The notes: generated from the sequence alone by a model not told the origin. Counted from the stretch's first letter, positions 1 through 5,225 are shown. The stretch: DNA of 10,042 bases from Bifidobacterium breve (GCA_945889575.1 CAMDBY010000055.1:1-10042), one strand, 5' to 3'. Numbers and translations are program-made.

Positions 1-229
1 GTCCCAAATTGGTGTGTAGTAAAACACCCGTTGCATTGATGACATCTTGATGAAGGGATGTTTCGAATTCTCGTACTAATTCTTTGGCAGTAGCAACGGC
101 GTCATCAGAGCCGTCAGCCACTGCACGACGGGCGCAATCCACAAGGATGGCGTGCGGAAGTGACGACGTCGCAGTCAATTCTCGCGCAATGGCATCAATG
201 GATGGCGGGTAAGTCGCCTTAGTGTTCAC
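1..229 (-). CDS. selA: L-seryl-tRNA(Sec) selenium transferase, N-terminal part (cut by window edge)
   Basis: SelA is a PLP enzyme that converts Ser-tRNA(Sec) to selenocysteinyl-tRNA(Sec) using selenophosphate. Reading the minus strand from GTG at 229 gives 76 codons without a stop to the window edge. Two family landmarks are visible: PPSIDAIAR at residues 8-16 (the PS/A-x-D-x-L/I element of the N-terminal domain) and VINATGVLLHTNLG at 63-76, the start of the fold-type I core; the PLP lysine lies outside the window. The distance between these landmarks is roughly 15-20 residues shorter than in E. coli SelA, so the N-terminal domain is compact. GTG at 229 was chosen because a TAGGTT hexamer ends exactly 7 bases upstream; TTG at 238 in the same frame is an alternative. 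It is divergent from selD, the supplier of its substrate. Identification is confident; the exact start is less so. Confidence 0.9.
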   Translation of the reverse strand, partial: MNTKATYPPSIDAIARELTATSSLPHAILVDCARRAVADGSDDAVATAKELVREFETSLHQDVINATGVLLHTNLG

Positions 230-236
230 GAATGTC

Positions 237-242
237 AACCTA
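237..242 (-). promoter_or_regulatory. Predicted -10 element of selA (leaderless start)
   Basis: On the minus strand TAGGTT (242 to 237) fits the actinobacterial TAnnnT -10 pattern. Seven bases (GACATTC) separate it from the GTG start at 229, so transcription would begin at or next to the start codon. A GTGTTCA element lies 15 bases upstream (264 to 258, minus strand), inside the first codons of selD. Predicted only from spacing and pattern. Confidence 0.5.
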
Positions 243-243
243 G

Positions 244-249
244 TAGTTT
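244..249 (+). promoter_or_regulatory. Predicted -10 element of selD (leaderless start)
   Basis: TAGTTT fits TAnnnT and is separated by seven bases (TTTCTAG) from the ATG at 257; no Shine-Dalgarno is present. A GTGTTCA element lies 15 bases upstream at 222-228, inside the first codons of selA. This -10 abuts the selA -10 on the other strand, with only base 243 between them, so the two promoters cannot easily be occupied together. Confidence 0.5.
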
Positions 250-256
250 TTTCTAG

Positions 257-1270
257 ATGAACACCAACGAGAGCCCGATCAAGTTGACCGAATGGACATC
301 GTGCGGTGGGTGCGCTGCCAAGTGGGGAGCATCGTTGTTGTCAGACATGGTGCAACAACTACCAAGCGGGTTCGACCCCTCATTGTTAGTGGGGCTTGCA
401 CCATTTGATGACGCAGCGGTGTATCAATTAACTGACGACATTGCTTTGGTGAGCACAACGGATTTCTTTCCACCACTTGTTGATGATCCGTCTGACTTCG
501 GCGCTATTGCTGCAGCGAATGCTTGCAGTGATGTTTTCGCAATGGGTGGTCGGGTAATTCTGGCCGTGAACATCGCAGCATTTCCTGAAGAGTTACCAAC
601 GGACGTAATTGCCGCAATCTTTGCTGCAGCCTCCGCAACTGTGTTGGAAGCAGGCGGCACCATTGCAGGTGGTCACACCATTCGTAACCCAGAACCAATT
701 TTTGGGCTAGCGGTTCAAGGAGTCGTTGATCCGAAGCACATCTTTCGAAAGAGCGGTGCACAAGCTGGCGATATCGCAATTCTGTCAAAACCACTTGGAA
801 CGGGTTTAGTCACGGCAGCCGGAACAGACGCTGACAAAAAAGTCGCCATTACAGGTATGCGTACGTTGAATCGCACAGCTGCTGAACAGTTACGCGAACA
901 TCAAGATCATGTGCATGCAGTCACCGATGTAACGGGCTACGGGCTTGCAGGTCATGGTTGGGAAATTGCAGAACGTTCTGGTGTCACGTTGGTAATTGAT
1001 TCGTCTGCACTGCCTCTGTATCCCGGCGCATTAGATATTGCCAAGTCAGGACATCGCACCGGTGGAGACCCTCGTAATCGCCAATATGTAGGCAACCATC
1101 TCACTGCAACCGCCGATGAATCGCACATTGCTTTATGTATGGACCCACAAACATCAGGTGGTTTACTGGCCGCTGTTCCTCAAAACATCGCTGACCTACT
1201 CATCGCGTCTGGTTCATGGACAGCGATTGGGCATTTCGCTGCGGGCGGACCGAGTCTCGAGATTCGCTGA
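257..1270 (+). CDS. selD: Selenide, water dikinase (selenophosphate synthetase)
   Basis: SelD makes selenophosphate from selenide and ATP, feeding selenocysteine synthesis through SelA and, where present, 2-selenouridine in tRNA. The 337-residue length is normal. The N-terminal active-site segment reads TSCGGCAAKWGAS (14-26): Cys19 and Lys22 align with the catalytic Cys17 and Lys20 of E. coli SelD, but the usual GCGCK is here GCAAK, with a further Cys at 16. The metal and phosphate ligands are in place: D51/D52 (PFDDAAV), D69 in TTDFFPPLVDDP, D92 in NACSDVFAMGG, and D224 in DVTGYGLAGHG; DPQTSGGLL near the C terminus is also typical of the family. The active-site residue is encoded as Cys, not UGA. 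ATG 257 is supported by a TAnnnT -10 seven bases upstream. Divergent from selA; a perfect hairpin covers its stop codon. Confidence 0.95.
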   Translation: MNTNESPIKLTEWTSCGGCAAKWGASLLSDMVQQLPSGFDPSLLVGLAPFDDAAVYQLTDDIALVSTTDFFPPLVDDPSDFGAIAAANACSDVFAMGGRVILAVNIAAFPEELPTDVIAAIFAAASATVLEAGGTIAGGHTIRNPEPIFGLAVQGVVDPKHIFRKSGAQAGDIAILSKPLGTGLVTAAGTDADKKVAITGMRTLNRTAAEQLREHQDHVHAVTDVTGYGLAGHGWEIAERSGVTLVIDSSALPLYPGALDIAKSGHRTGGDPRNRQYVGNHLTATADESHIALCMDPQTSGGLLAAVPQNIADLLIASGSWTAIGHFAAGGPSLEIR

Positions 1271-1283
1271 GCCCCATGGGCTC
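1269..1283 (+). terminator. Hairpin over the selD stop codon, possible terminator
   Basis: GAGCCC (1269-1274), loop CAT, GGGCTC (1278-1283) is a perfect 6-bp stem starting within the selD TGA stop. There is no T-tract, so this is not a canonical intrinsic terminator. An alternative stem (GGGCT 1278-1282 with AGCCC 1290-1294) could compete with it. It sits just ahead of the predicted moaD promoter. Confidence 0.35.
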
Positions 1284-1297
1284 CCAGATAGCCCGAG

Positions 1298-1303
1298 TAC
1301 CCT
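1298..1303 (+). promoter_or_regulatory. Predicted -10 element of the moaD operon (leaderless start)
   Basis: TACCCT (TAnnnT) followed by seven bases (GACATGT) and then the ATG at 1311. No Shine-Dalgarno precedes the ATG and no good -35 is visible. Same spacing as at selA and selD. Confidence 0.4.
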
Positions 1304-1310
1304 GACATGT

Positions 1311-1550
1311 ATGGCCACGGTTCGTTTCTTTGCTCAGGCACGCGAGGCCGCAGGAACAGGAACCGCCACTATTTCGGGAGCCAACGTTGGTGCAGTCCTT
1401 GATTCTGCAATTGCTCAATACGGTGCTCAGTTCGAAGCCGTCCTTGGAATGAGCAAGGTCTGGCTCAATGGTGAAGAGGTGTCACGCGAGCACCCCGTGA
1501 CCGATAAAGATGAAGTAGCGGTGTTGCCGCCTGTGTCGGGAGGAATCTGA
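1311..1550 (+). CDS. moaD: MoaD/ThiS-family ubiquitin-fold sulfur carrier
   Basis: A 79-residue beta-grasp sulfur carrier. MATVRFFAQAREAAGT at the start and VWLNGEEV...VTDKDEVAVLPPVSGG at the end are the typical MoaD pattern. MoaD, thiocarboxylated on its terminal Gly, donates sulfur to cyclic pyranopterin in molybdopterin synthase together with MoaE; related carriers serve cysteine (CysO), thiamine or tRNA thiolation. The frame is open further upstream, but that part overlaps selD in another frame and is not family-like, so ATG 1311 is chosen; a TAnnnT hexamer 7 bases before it agrees. Odd point: the protein does not end at the di-glycine but at Gly77-Gly78-Ile79. The gene overlaps the next one by one base (TGATG), and its Gly-Gly codons (GGAGGA) are the next gene's Shine-Dalgarno. 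No MoaE or MoeB is in the window, so the exact pathway is open. Confidence 0.85.
   Translation: MATVRFFAQAREAAGTGTATISGANVGAVLDSAIAQYGAQFEAVLGMSKVWLNGEEVSREHPVTDKDEVAVLPPVSGGI
1539..1544 (+). promoter_or_regulatory. Shine-Dalgarno of the rsiG-like gene inside the moaD di-glycine codons
   Basis: GGAGGA is both the Gly77-Gly78 codons of moaD and a near-perfect ribosome binding site five bases before the ATG at 1550. The following Ile codon supplies part of the spacer. Together with the TGATG stop/start overlap this indicates tight translational coupling. Confidence 0.75.
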
Positions 1551-2035
1551 TGTCAACTGAAATCCCAGGCACATTGGCCGAGATACGTGCACAACGCAAT
1601 GCATTGAATATGGAAGAAGATGCCATCTCATATGTGCGTCGACTCGCACAAGGCCGACTTGATTTAGTGCAAGACGAAGAACGCCGCAGAGCAAGCGGTG
1701 CTGATGCACCTGTTGGGTCTCTAGCCGATCGACTTGCGGATGTATTCGGACAACAACATGGTGGTGGCAGTGCGCGTCCACCACGTGAAACAAATGTTGC
1801 TGGCGATCACCCGTTGGTACAAGAACTTGATGAATTGTGCGAGCACTATCAGTTTGAATCACTTGAGAACATTGACGATCGTGCGTTATCAGACCTTGCA
1901 GGTGCATTGGGAATGTTTGAAAAATCTTGTTCTCAACAACGTCATAATTTGTTCGAACGTATCGATGCGCTCACTGCGGCATTAGTAGCGCGTGTGCGCG
2001 AAAGTGGCGCTGGTGCAGTGGTGAAAGATTCATAG
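1550..2035 (+). CDS. RsiG-like protein with c-di-GMP-binding signature (predicted anti-sigma factor)
   Basis: A 161-residue, mostly helical soluble protein without membrane segments. The first helix carries E23-x3-S27-x2-R30-x3-Q34-x3-D38, an exact match to the E(x3)S(x2)R(x3)Q(x3)D c-di-GMP signature of RsiG, the Streptomyces anti-sigma factor of WhiG. A second helix near the C terminus repeats it as E124, S128, R131, F135, D139, with Phe in the Gln position. Streptomyces RsiG has two motif helices in one chain that clamp a c-di-GMP dimer and hold the sigma factor; a Rubrobacter form has one motif and works as a dimer. The helices here are joined by a long, variable, Gly/Pro-containing linker (about 50-88). 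The inferred role is c-di-GMP-dependent control of a WhiG/FliA-type sigma factor, but none is encoded in the window. Coupled to moaD and 4 bp upstream of an XRE regulator. Confidence 0.75.
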   Translation: MSTEIPGTLAEIRAQRNALNMEEDAISYVRRLAQGRLDLVQDEERRRASGADAPVGSLADRLADVFGQQHGGGSARPPRETNVAGDHPLVQELDELCEHYQFESLENIDDRALSDLAGALGMFEKSCSQQRHNLFERIDALTAALVARVRESGAGAVVKDS

Positions 2036-2039
2036 GTCT

Positions 2040-2399
2040 ATGCCCATCCGCCCTAATGAGACATTGCACGATGTCGGAGAATTTATTCGTCAACAACGTG
2101 AGAACGCACAAAAGAGCATTCGTGACCTTGCGCGATCAGCAGGAGTGTCGAATCCGTACCTTTCGCAAATAGAACGCGGCATCCGTCGACCATCGGCTGA
2201 CATCTTGCAGCAAATTGCTCGGGCACTCGAGATATCAGCAGAGACCTTGTATGTCAGAGCAGGCATCCTCGATGGCTCGCCCCCGACGGCCAGCAGTGTT
2301 CCCGAAGCCATTAATAACGACGAGCGACTCACAGGAGAACAAAAGCAAAGCCTTTTGTCCGTGTATCGGTCTTTTGTCGGTCCGGCTACCACTGAATAG
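2040..2399 (+). CDS. XRE-family DNA-binding regulator (Rv0474-like)
   Basis: A 119-residue protein with an N-terminal Cro/C1-type helix-turn-helix at about 12-71. Diagnostic segments are IRQQRENAQKSIRDLARSAG, VSNPYLSQIERG (recognition helix, 36-47) and RRPSADILQQIARALEIS. This closely resembles the actinobacterial Rv0474-type regulators, which go on with an ETLYVRAGIL-like segment as seen here at 68-76. The 45-residue C-terminal tail is hydrophilic, with a short helix-like end, and shows no enzymatic or ligand domain. The start lies 4 bp after the stop of the rsiG-like gene with only a weak AGGT at poor spacing, so translation is probably coupled. The target genes cannot be read from the sequence; the position suggests cotranscription with the moaD and rsiG-like genes. 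Confidence 0.85.
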   Translation: MPIRPNETLHDVGEFIRQQRENAQKSIRDLARSAGVSNPYLSQIERGIRRPSADILQQIARALEISAETLYVRAGILDGSPPTASSVPEAINNDERLTGEQKQSLLSVYRSFVGPATTE

Positions 2400-2429
2400 G
2401 AACCCTTAGGGAATGGGACAAGCCCTAGA

Positions 2430-2435
2430 TAGGTT
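2430..2435 (+). promoter_or_regulatory. Possible -10 element of mshA
   Basis: TAGGTT, the same hexamer as the predicted selA -10, lies 9 bases before the mshA ATG, which would give a leader of only two or three bases. There is no Shine-Dalgarno. The spacing is longer than at the other starts, so this is weaker. A short inverted repeat TAGGG...CCCTA (2407-2427) lies just upstream. Confidence 0.3.
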
Positions 2436-2444
2436 GAGTTCTGC

Positions 2445-3653
2445 ATGCGCGTAGCCGTCCTCTCACTTCATACGTCGCCTCTTGTTCAGCCAGGCGTTGG
2501 CGACGGAGGCGGTATGAACGTGTATGTGCGCGAGTTGGTATCTGCCCTTGCTCATGCCGGAGTCGACTGCACCACATATACACGTACGTGGCGTGATGAT
2601 CTTCCCGCCGAAGTCATGATTGAACCGAACCACAAAGTGGTGCATATTCCTGCCGGTGCAATTGATATGTCAAAGGGCGACATGATCTCGATTATTCCTC
2701 GGTTCACTGAAGGCGTTCTTGATCACATCAATGCGCACGGCGGCACTGACGTTATTCATGCCAACTATTGGCTCAGTGGCCTTAGCGGGCATTCGCTGAA
2801 GCATGAACTTGATGTTCCATTGGTAAGCACCTTTCATACGTTTGCTCGCGTGAAAGCCGAAGGCGGCGACCCTGAATCTGAATTCCGCGAACAATCAGAA
2901 ACTGAAGTTATTGGTTGCTCTGATGCCATCTGTGTCAGTTGTACGGAAGAAGAGCGTCAGTTCTTGTCTTTGTATGGAAACCCTCCTGGGAAGATTGAAA
3001 TCGTTGCACCCGGAGTCGAGCATGCATTCTTCGCGCCTGGCGATAAGCGTGGCGCACGTAAGGCTCTTGAACTTGGCAGTGGTCCGGTGTTGTTGTTTGT
3101 TGGTCGTATCCAACCACTAAAGGGTGCAGATGTTGCAGTTCGCTCCCTTGCAGAGTTGGGTCGCAAAGATGCAGTTCTTCTTATTGTCGGTGGTGCAAGT
3201 GGCACAGAAGGCGAAACTGAATTAGCCCATGTTCATTCATTGATTGAAGAACTTGGCGTTGAAGGTCAAGTACGTTTCGTTGCACCACAGCCTCACCATA
3301 TTTTGTCTACGTACTACCGAGCAGCCGATGTTGTATTGGTACCAAGCAGAAGTGAAAGTTTTGGTCTTGTTGCATTGGAAGCAGCAGCGTGTGGAATTCC
3401 TGTCGTTGCTACTGCAGTCGGTGGTCTTCTCAACATCATTGAAGACGGTCGTACAGGTTTCTTGGTACCAGATCGTCAACCGGATATTTTTGCTCGCCAT
3501 ATAGCTACCCTTCTTGATGATCCGTCAGTTGCTGCGAATATGTCTGCACAGGCGGCTGAGCGTGCAAAGGCATACACCTGGAGCTTTGCTGCGGCGCGTT
3601 TGCGTCGTGCGTATTCAGACCTCACGTCGCGCGACCGAGTCGAGTGTAAGTAG
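2445..3653 (+). CDS. mshA: D-inositol-3-phosphate glycosyltransferase (mycothiol synthesis)
   Basis: MshA transfers GlcNAc from UDP-GlcNAc to 1D-myo-inositol 3-phosphate, the first step of mycothiol, the actinobacterial low-molecular-weight thiol. The 402 residues form a GT-B, family GT4 enzyme. Residues match known ligands of Corynebacterium MshA with a steady offset: N25 in GDGGGMNVYV, K77, Y108 in HANYWLSG, T132 in STFHTFARVKA, R148, R221 and K226 in VGRIQPLKGAD, and E304 and E312 in PSRSESFGLVALEAAACG. Both the inositol-phosphate pocket and the UDP-sugar pocket are therefore intact, which separates MshA from sucrose synthase-like GT4 enzymes. The start is the first ATG and begins directly with beta strand 1. 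Followed 8 bp later by the ybjN-family gene, the same order as mshA-Rv0487 in M. tuberculosis. The other mycothiol genes (mshB, C, D) are not in the window. Confidence 0.95.
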   Translation: MRVAVLSLHTSPLVQPGVGDGGGMNVYVRELVSALAHAGVDCTTYTRTWRDDLPAEVMIEPNHKVVHIPAGAIDMSKGDMISIIPRFTEGVLDHINAHGGTDVIHANYWLSGLSGHSLKHELDVPLVSTFHTFARVKAEGGDPESEFREQSETEVIGCSDAICVSCTEEERQFLSLYGNPPGKIEIVAPGVEHAFFAPGDKRGARKALELGSGPVLLFVGRIQPLKGADVAVRSLAELGRKDAVLLIVGGASGTEGETELAHVHSLIEELGVEGQVRFVAPQPHHILSTYYRAADVVLVPSRSESFGLVALEAAACGIPVVATAVGGLLNIIEDGRTGFLVPDRQPDIFARHIATLLDDPSVAANMSAQAAERAKAYTWSFAAARLRRAYSDLTSRDRVECK

Positions 3654-3661
3654 AAATAGCC

Positions 3662-4123
3662 ATGAGCGAGCTTTTTGGCAACACGCACCTTGAATTACTT
3701 GATCGACAGATCACGTCGTGGTTAATAACCATGATGGAACGCAATGAGACGATCGTTGCAGTTGACCGTGGCGAACCAGACGAGTATCGATGGTATGTGC
3801 GCATGCGGGGTGAAGAAAAAGAATTCACAACTGTGTGGTTCACACTTGGCCAACGCACGCTTCAGTTTGAAACGTATGTGATGCCCGCACCAGAAGAAAA
3901 TGCGGAACAGTTGTATGAACATGTTCTGCGCCGAAACGAATCGTTAGTAGGTGTTCATTTCTCCATCGGAATTGAAGACGCAATTTTCCTACACGGCGAA
4001 TTGCCACTGCGTATGGTTGACGAAGACGAACTCGATCGTGTGGTCGGAACCCTCTACGCCACAGTCGAGCGCATTTTCCCCACCATCATCCGTATTGGTT
4101 TCGCCAGTCACTTTGCTGACTAA
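3662..4123 (+). CDS. YbjN-domain protein (Rv0487-like), function unknown
   Basis: A 153-residue soluble protein of the YbjN family, whose fold resembles type III secretion chaperones. Visible features are an N-terminal helix (LLDRQITSWLITMMERNE), alternating strands with aromatic residues (YRWYVRMRGEEKEFTTVWFTLGQRTLQFETYVM), a long helix (ENAEQLYEHVLRRNE), then VGVHFSIGIEDAIFLHGELPL and a C-terminal helix with VDEDELDRVVGTLYATVE. No signal peptide, membrane segment or obvious catalytic motif is present. It starts 8 bp after mshA without a clear Shine-Dalgarno, so it is probably read from the mshA transcript. A YbjN-type gene next to mshA is a recurrent actinobacterial arrangement, hinting at a link with thiol or envelope stress, but its biochemical role is not established. 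Confidence 0.8.
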   Translation: MSELFGNTHLELLDRQITSWLITMMERNETIVAVDRGEPDEYRWYVRMRGEEKEFTTVWFTLGQRTLQFETYVMPAPEENAEQLYEHVLRRNESLVGVHFSIGIEDAIFLHGELPLRMVDEDELDRVVGTLYATVERIFPTIIRIGFASHFAD

Positions 4124-4163
4124 GTAATTGCCAAACGGCATTAGGGCTCGCCCACATCTCAAT

Positions 4164-4208
4164 TGCCGAGGGGCGGGGAGGTCGGGGAAGTCAGCCCCGT
4201 CCTCGGCA
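4164..4208 (+). terminator. Large GC-rich hairpin between ybjN and proC
   Basis: Outer stem TGCCGAGG (4164-4171) with CCTCGGCA (4201-4208) is perfect over 8 bp. CCCCG (4195-4199) can then pair with either of two CGGGG copies (4174-4178 or 4183-4187) that sit in an imperfect direct repeat. No T-tract follows. The likeliest role is to end the mshA-ybjN transcript ahead of the proC promoter; a regulatory RNA fold is an alternative. Confidence 0.5.
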
Positions 4209-4218
4209 CCATCGCTAT

Positions 4219-4224
4219 TAGTGT
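4219..4224 (+). promoter_or_regulatory. Predicted -10 element of proC (leaderless start)
   Basis: TAGTGT (TAnnnT) lies six bases before the ATG at 4231 and no Shine-Dalgarno precedes that ATG, so the mRNA would begin with the start codon. It lies just downstream of the large hairpin. Confidence 0.5.
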
Positions 4225-4230
4225 TGGCAT

Positions 4231-5025
4231 ATGACTTCACACACTCCACGGCTCGTCATTATCGGCGGGGGCAATATGGGCACTGCATTGGTCAGTGGCT
4301 TGGTGGCTAACGGGTGGGAAGCATCAAGCATCACCGTTGTCGAGCTTGATGCTGACAAGCGATCAACGCTGGAATCAACATTTGGTGTTCGCACCAGCGC
4401 AACTGTGGTGGCAGGCGACGGTGCGCTTATTGCGGTGAAGCCAGGCGATGCAGCAGCAGTGTGCGCATCAGCAGCTGCGCTTGGAATTCCCCGTGTGCTT
4501 TCAATTGCTGCGGGAATTTCTGTTGCAACATTGCAAGATGCTGCTGGTGCAACAACCGCTGCAGTACGTGCAATGCCGAATACGCCTGCGTTAGTAGGCG
4601 AAGGAGTGTCTGCAATTTGTGGCAGTGCGCAATGCACTGAAGAAGATCTTGCGTGGGCAGAGTCGTTGTTGAGCGCTGTGGGAATTGTGGTTCGTGTTGA
4701 TGAAGCACACATGGATGTAGTGACAGCAGTTGCTGGTTCTGGCCCTGGCTATCTGTTCTTGATTGCCGAGTCGCTTCTTGACGCTGCGCGCGCCGAAGGA
4801 TTACCCGCGGGTATTGCTGATGCGCTTGTTAGGCAACTCTTTAAAGGCGCTGGCATTTTGCTCGCAGAATCTACGGAAAGCCCCGCCACGTTGCGTGAGC
4901 GCGTGACATCGCCGAACGGTACAACCGCTGCTGGGCTTGCTGTTCTTGAGACATCAGGCATTCGTGAAACTATGCACAACGTCGTGAAGGCAGCTGCCGC
5001 TCGCAGTATTGAAATGGGCAAATAA
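4231..5025 (+). CDS. proC: Pyrroline-5-carboxylate reductase
   Basis: ProC catalyses the last step of proline synthesis, NAD(P)H-dependent reduction of 1-pyrroline-5-carboxylate to L-proline. The 264-residue length is standard. The Rossmann dinucleotide motif LVIIGGGNMGTAL is at residues 8-20, the middle signature VRAMPNTPALVGEG is near 112-125, and the C-terminal helical dimerisation domain has AVAGSGPGYLF and the family signature LRERVTSPNGTTAAGL. All the usual P5CR elements are present, so the enzyme is expected to be active. The start at ATG 4231 is favoured by a TAnnnT hexamer six bases upstream and by the immediate start of beta strand 1. It is probably a single-gene unit: a GC-rich hairpin precedes it and a terminator-like stem followed by T6 overlaps its stop codon. 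Confidence 0.95.
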   Translation: MTSHTPRLVIIGGGNMGTALVSGLVANGWEASSITVVELDADKRSTLESTFGVRTSATVVAGDGALIAVKPGDAAAVCASAAALGIPRVLSIAAGISVATLQDAAGATTAAVRAMPNTPALVGEGVSAICGSAQCTEEDLAWAESLLSAVGIVVRVDEAHMDVVTAVAGSGPGYLFLIAESLLDAARAEGLPAGIADALVRQLFKGAGILLAESTESPATLRERVTSPNGTTAAGLAVLETSGIRETMHNVVKAAAARSIEMGK

Positions 5026-5040
5026 CCCCTTTCGTTTTTT
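5011..5040 (+). terminator. Intrinsic terminator overlapping the proC stop codon
   Basis: GAAA (5011-5014) pairs with TTTC (5030-5033) and GGG (5016-5018) with CCC (5026-5028), with one T-C mismatch between the two segments and a 7-base loop containing the TAA stop. A GTTTTTT tract (5034-5040) follows directly. The stem is short, but stem plus T-tract is the classic layout. Confidence 0.5.
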
Positions 5041-5081
5041 GTGAGAGGTATTTAACTTTTTTGCGACAACGGGTGTATGGT

Positions 5082-5097
5082 TGTGACACAGGTCACC
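5082..5097. promoter_or_regulatory. CRP/GlxR-like palindrome
   Basis: TGTGA-CACAGG-TCACC matches the CRP/GlxR-type consensus TGTGA-N6-TCACA in 9 of 10 specified bases. It overlaps the predicted transcription start region of the leader, a position suited to repression. The same bases form the first hairpin of the possible RNA, so it may reflect RNA structure rather than protein binding. Confidence 0.4.
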
Positions 5098-5148
5098 AGC
5101 ACCGGGAAACCAATGCTGGGAGTCGCGCTCAGCAATGAGCTGCGCCGA

Positions 5149-5185
5149 GAGGACCGGTGCCGTCGGGGGGTTGGCACCGGTCCTC
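5149..5185 (+). terminator. Strong 13-bp hairpin upstream of the SAM-hydrolase gene
   Basis: GAGGACCGGTGCC (5149-5161) pairs perfectly with GGCACCGGTCCTC (5173-5185) around an 11-base G-rich loop. There is no T-tract, as is common for actinobacterial terminators. It would end the upstream small RNA or act as the terminator half of an attenuator. Confidence 0.5.
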
Positions 5186-5219
5186 CCGTATGTCTGAGCT
5201 CAAATCGCTTCTCTTCCAA

Positions 5220-5225
5220 TATGGT
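5220..5225 (+). promoter_or_regulatory. Predicted -10 element of the DUF62 gene (leaderless start)
   Basis: TATGGT (TAnnnT) lies six bases before the ATG at 5232, with no Shine-Dalgarno. The same hexamer is found at 5076-5081. It supports 5232 over the two upstream in-frame ATGs (5157 and 5190), which lie in or beside the strong hairpin. Confidence 0.45.

Larger units (their letters stand above)
5076..5190 (+). ncRNA. Candidate structured RNA or leader ahead of the SAM-hydrolase gene
   Basis: A possible -10 (TATGGT, 5076-5081) is followed by four successive hairpins: GTGAC/GTCAC (5083-5096), CCAGCA/TGCTGG (about 5097-5120), CGCGCTCA/TGAGC(T)GCG with a GCAA tetraloop (about 5124-5144), and the 13-bp stem at 5149-5185. 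GCACCGG occurs twice (5099-5105 and 5174-5180); both copies can pair with CCGGTGC (5154-5160), giving two mutually exclusive folds as in an attenuator or riboswitch. I do not recognise it as a known riboswitch class: it lacks the SAM-I, cobalamin and c-di-AMP core motifs. It may be a free small RNA instead, because the gene downstream seems to have its own promoter. Much of the 5026-5231 interval is otherwise without a convincing gene. Confidence 0.4.

Noticed and set aside
1116..1310. Longer form of the MoaD frame starting inside selD
   Set aside because: The extra residues are out-of-frame selD sequence; the sulfur-carrier fold begins at MATVRFF.
2463..3205. Many 60-90 codon minus-strand frames inside mshA
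   Set aside because: They lie opposite a well-conserved enzyme gene and have no start signals or family likeness.
5101..5120. Resemblance of CGGGAAACCAATG to the 5' core of c-di-AMP (ydaO) riboswitches
   Set aside because: The rest of the ydaO consensus, including the GGUGAAUC-type segment and the long conserved 3' half, is absent.
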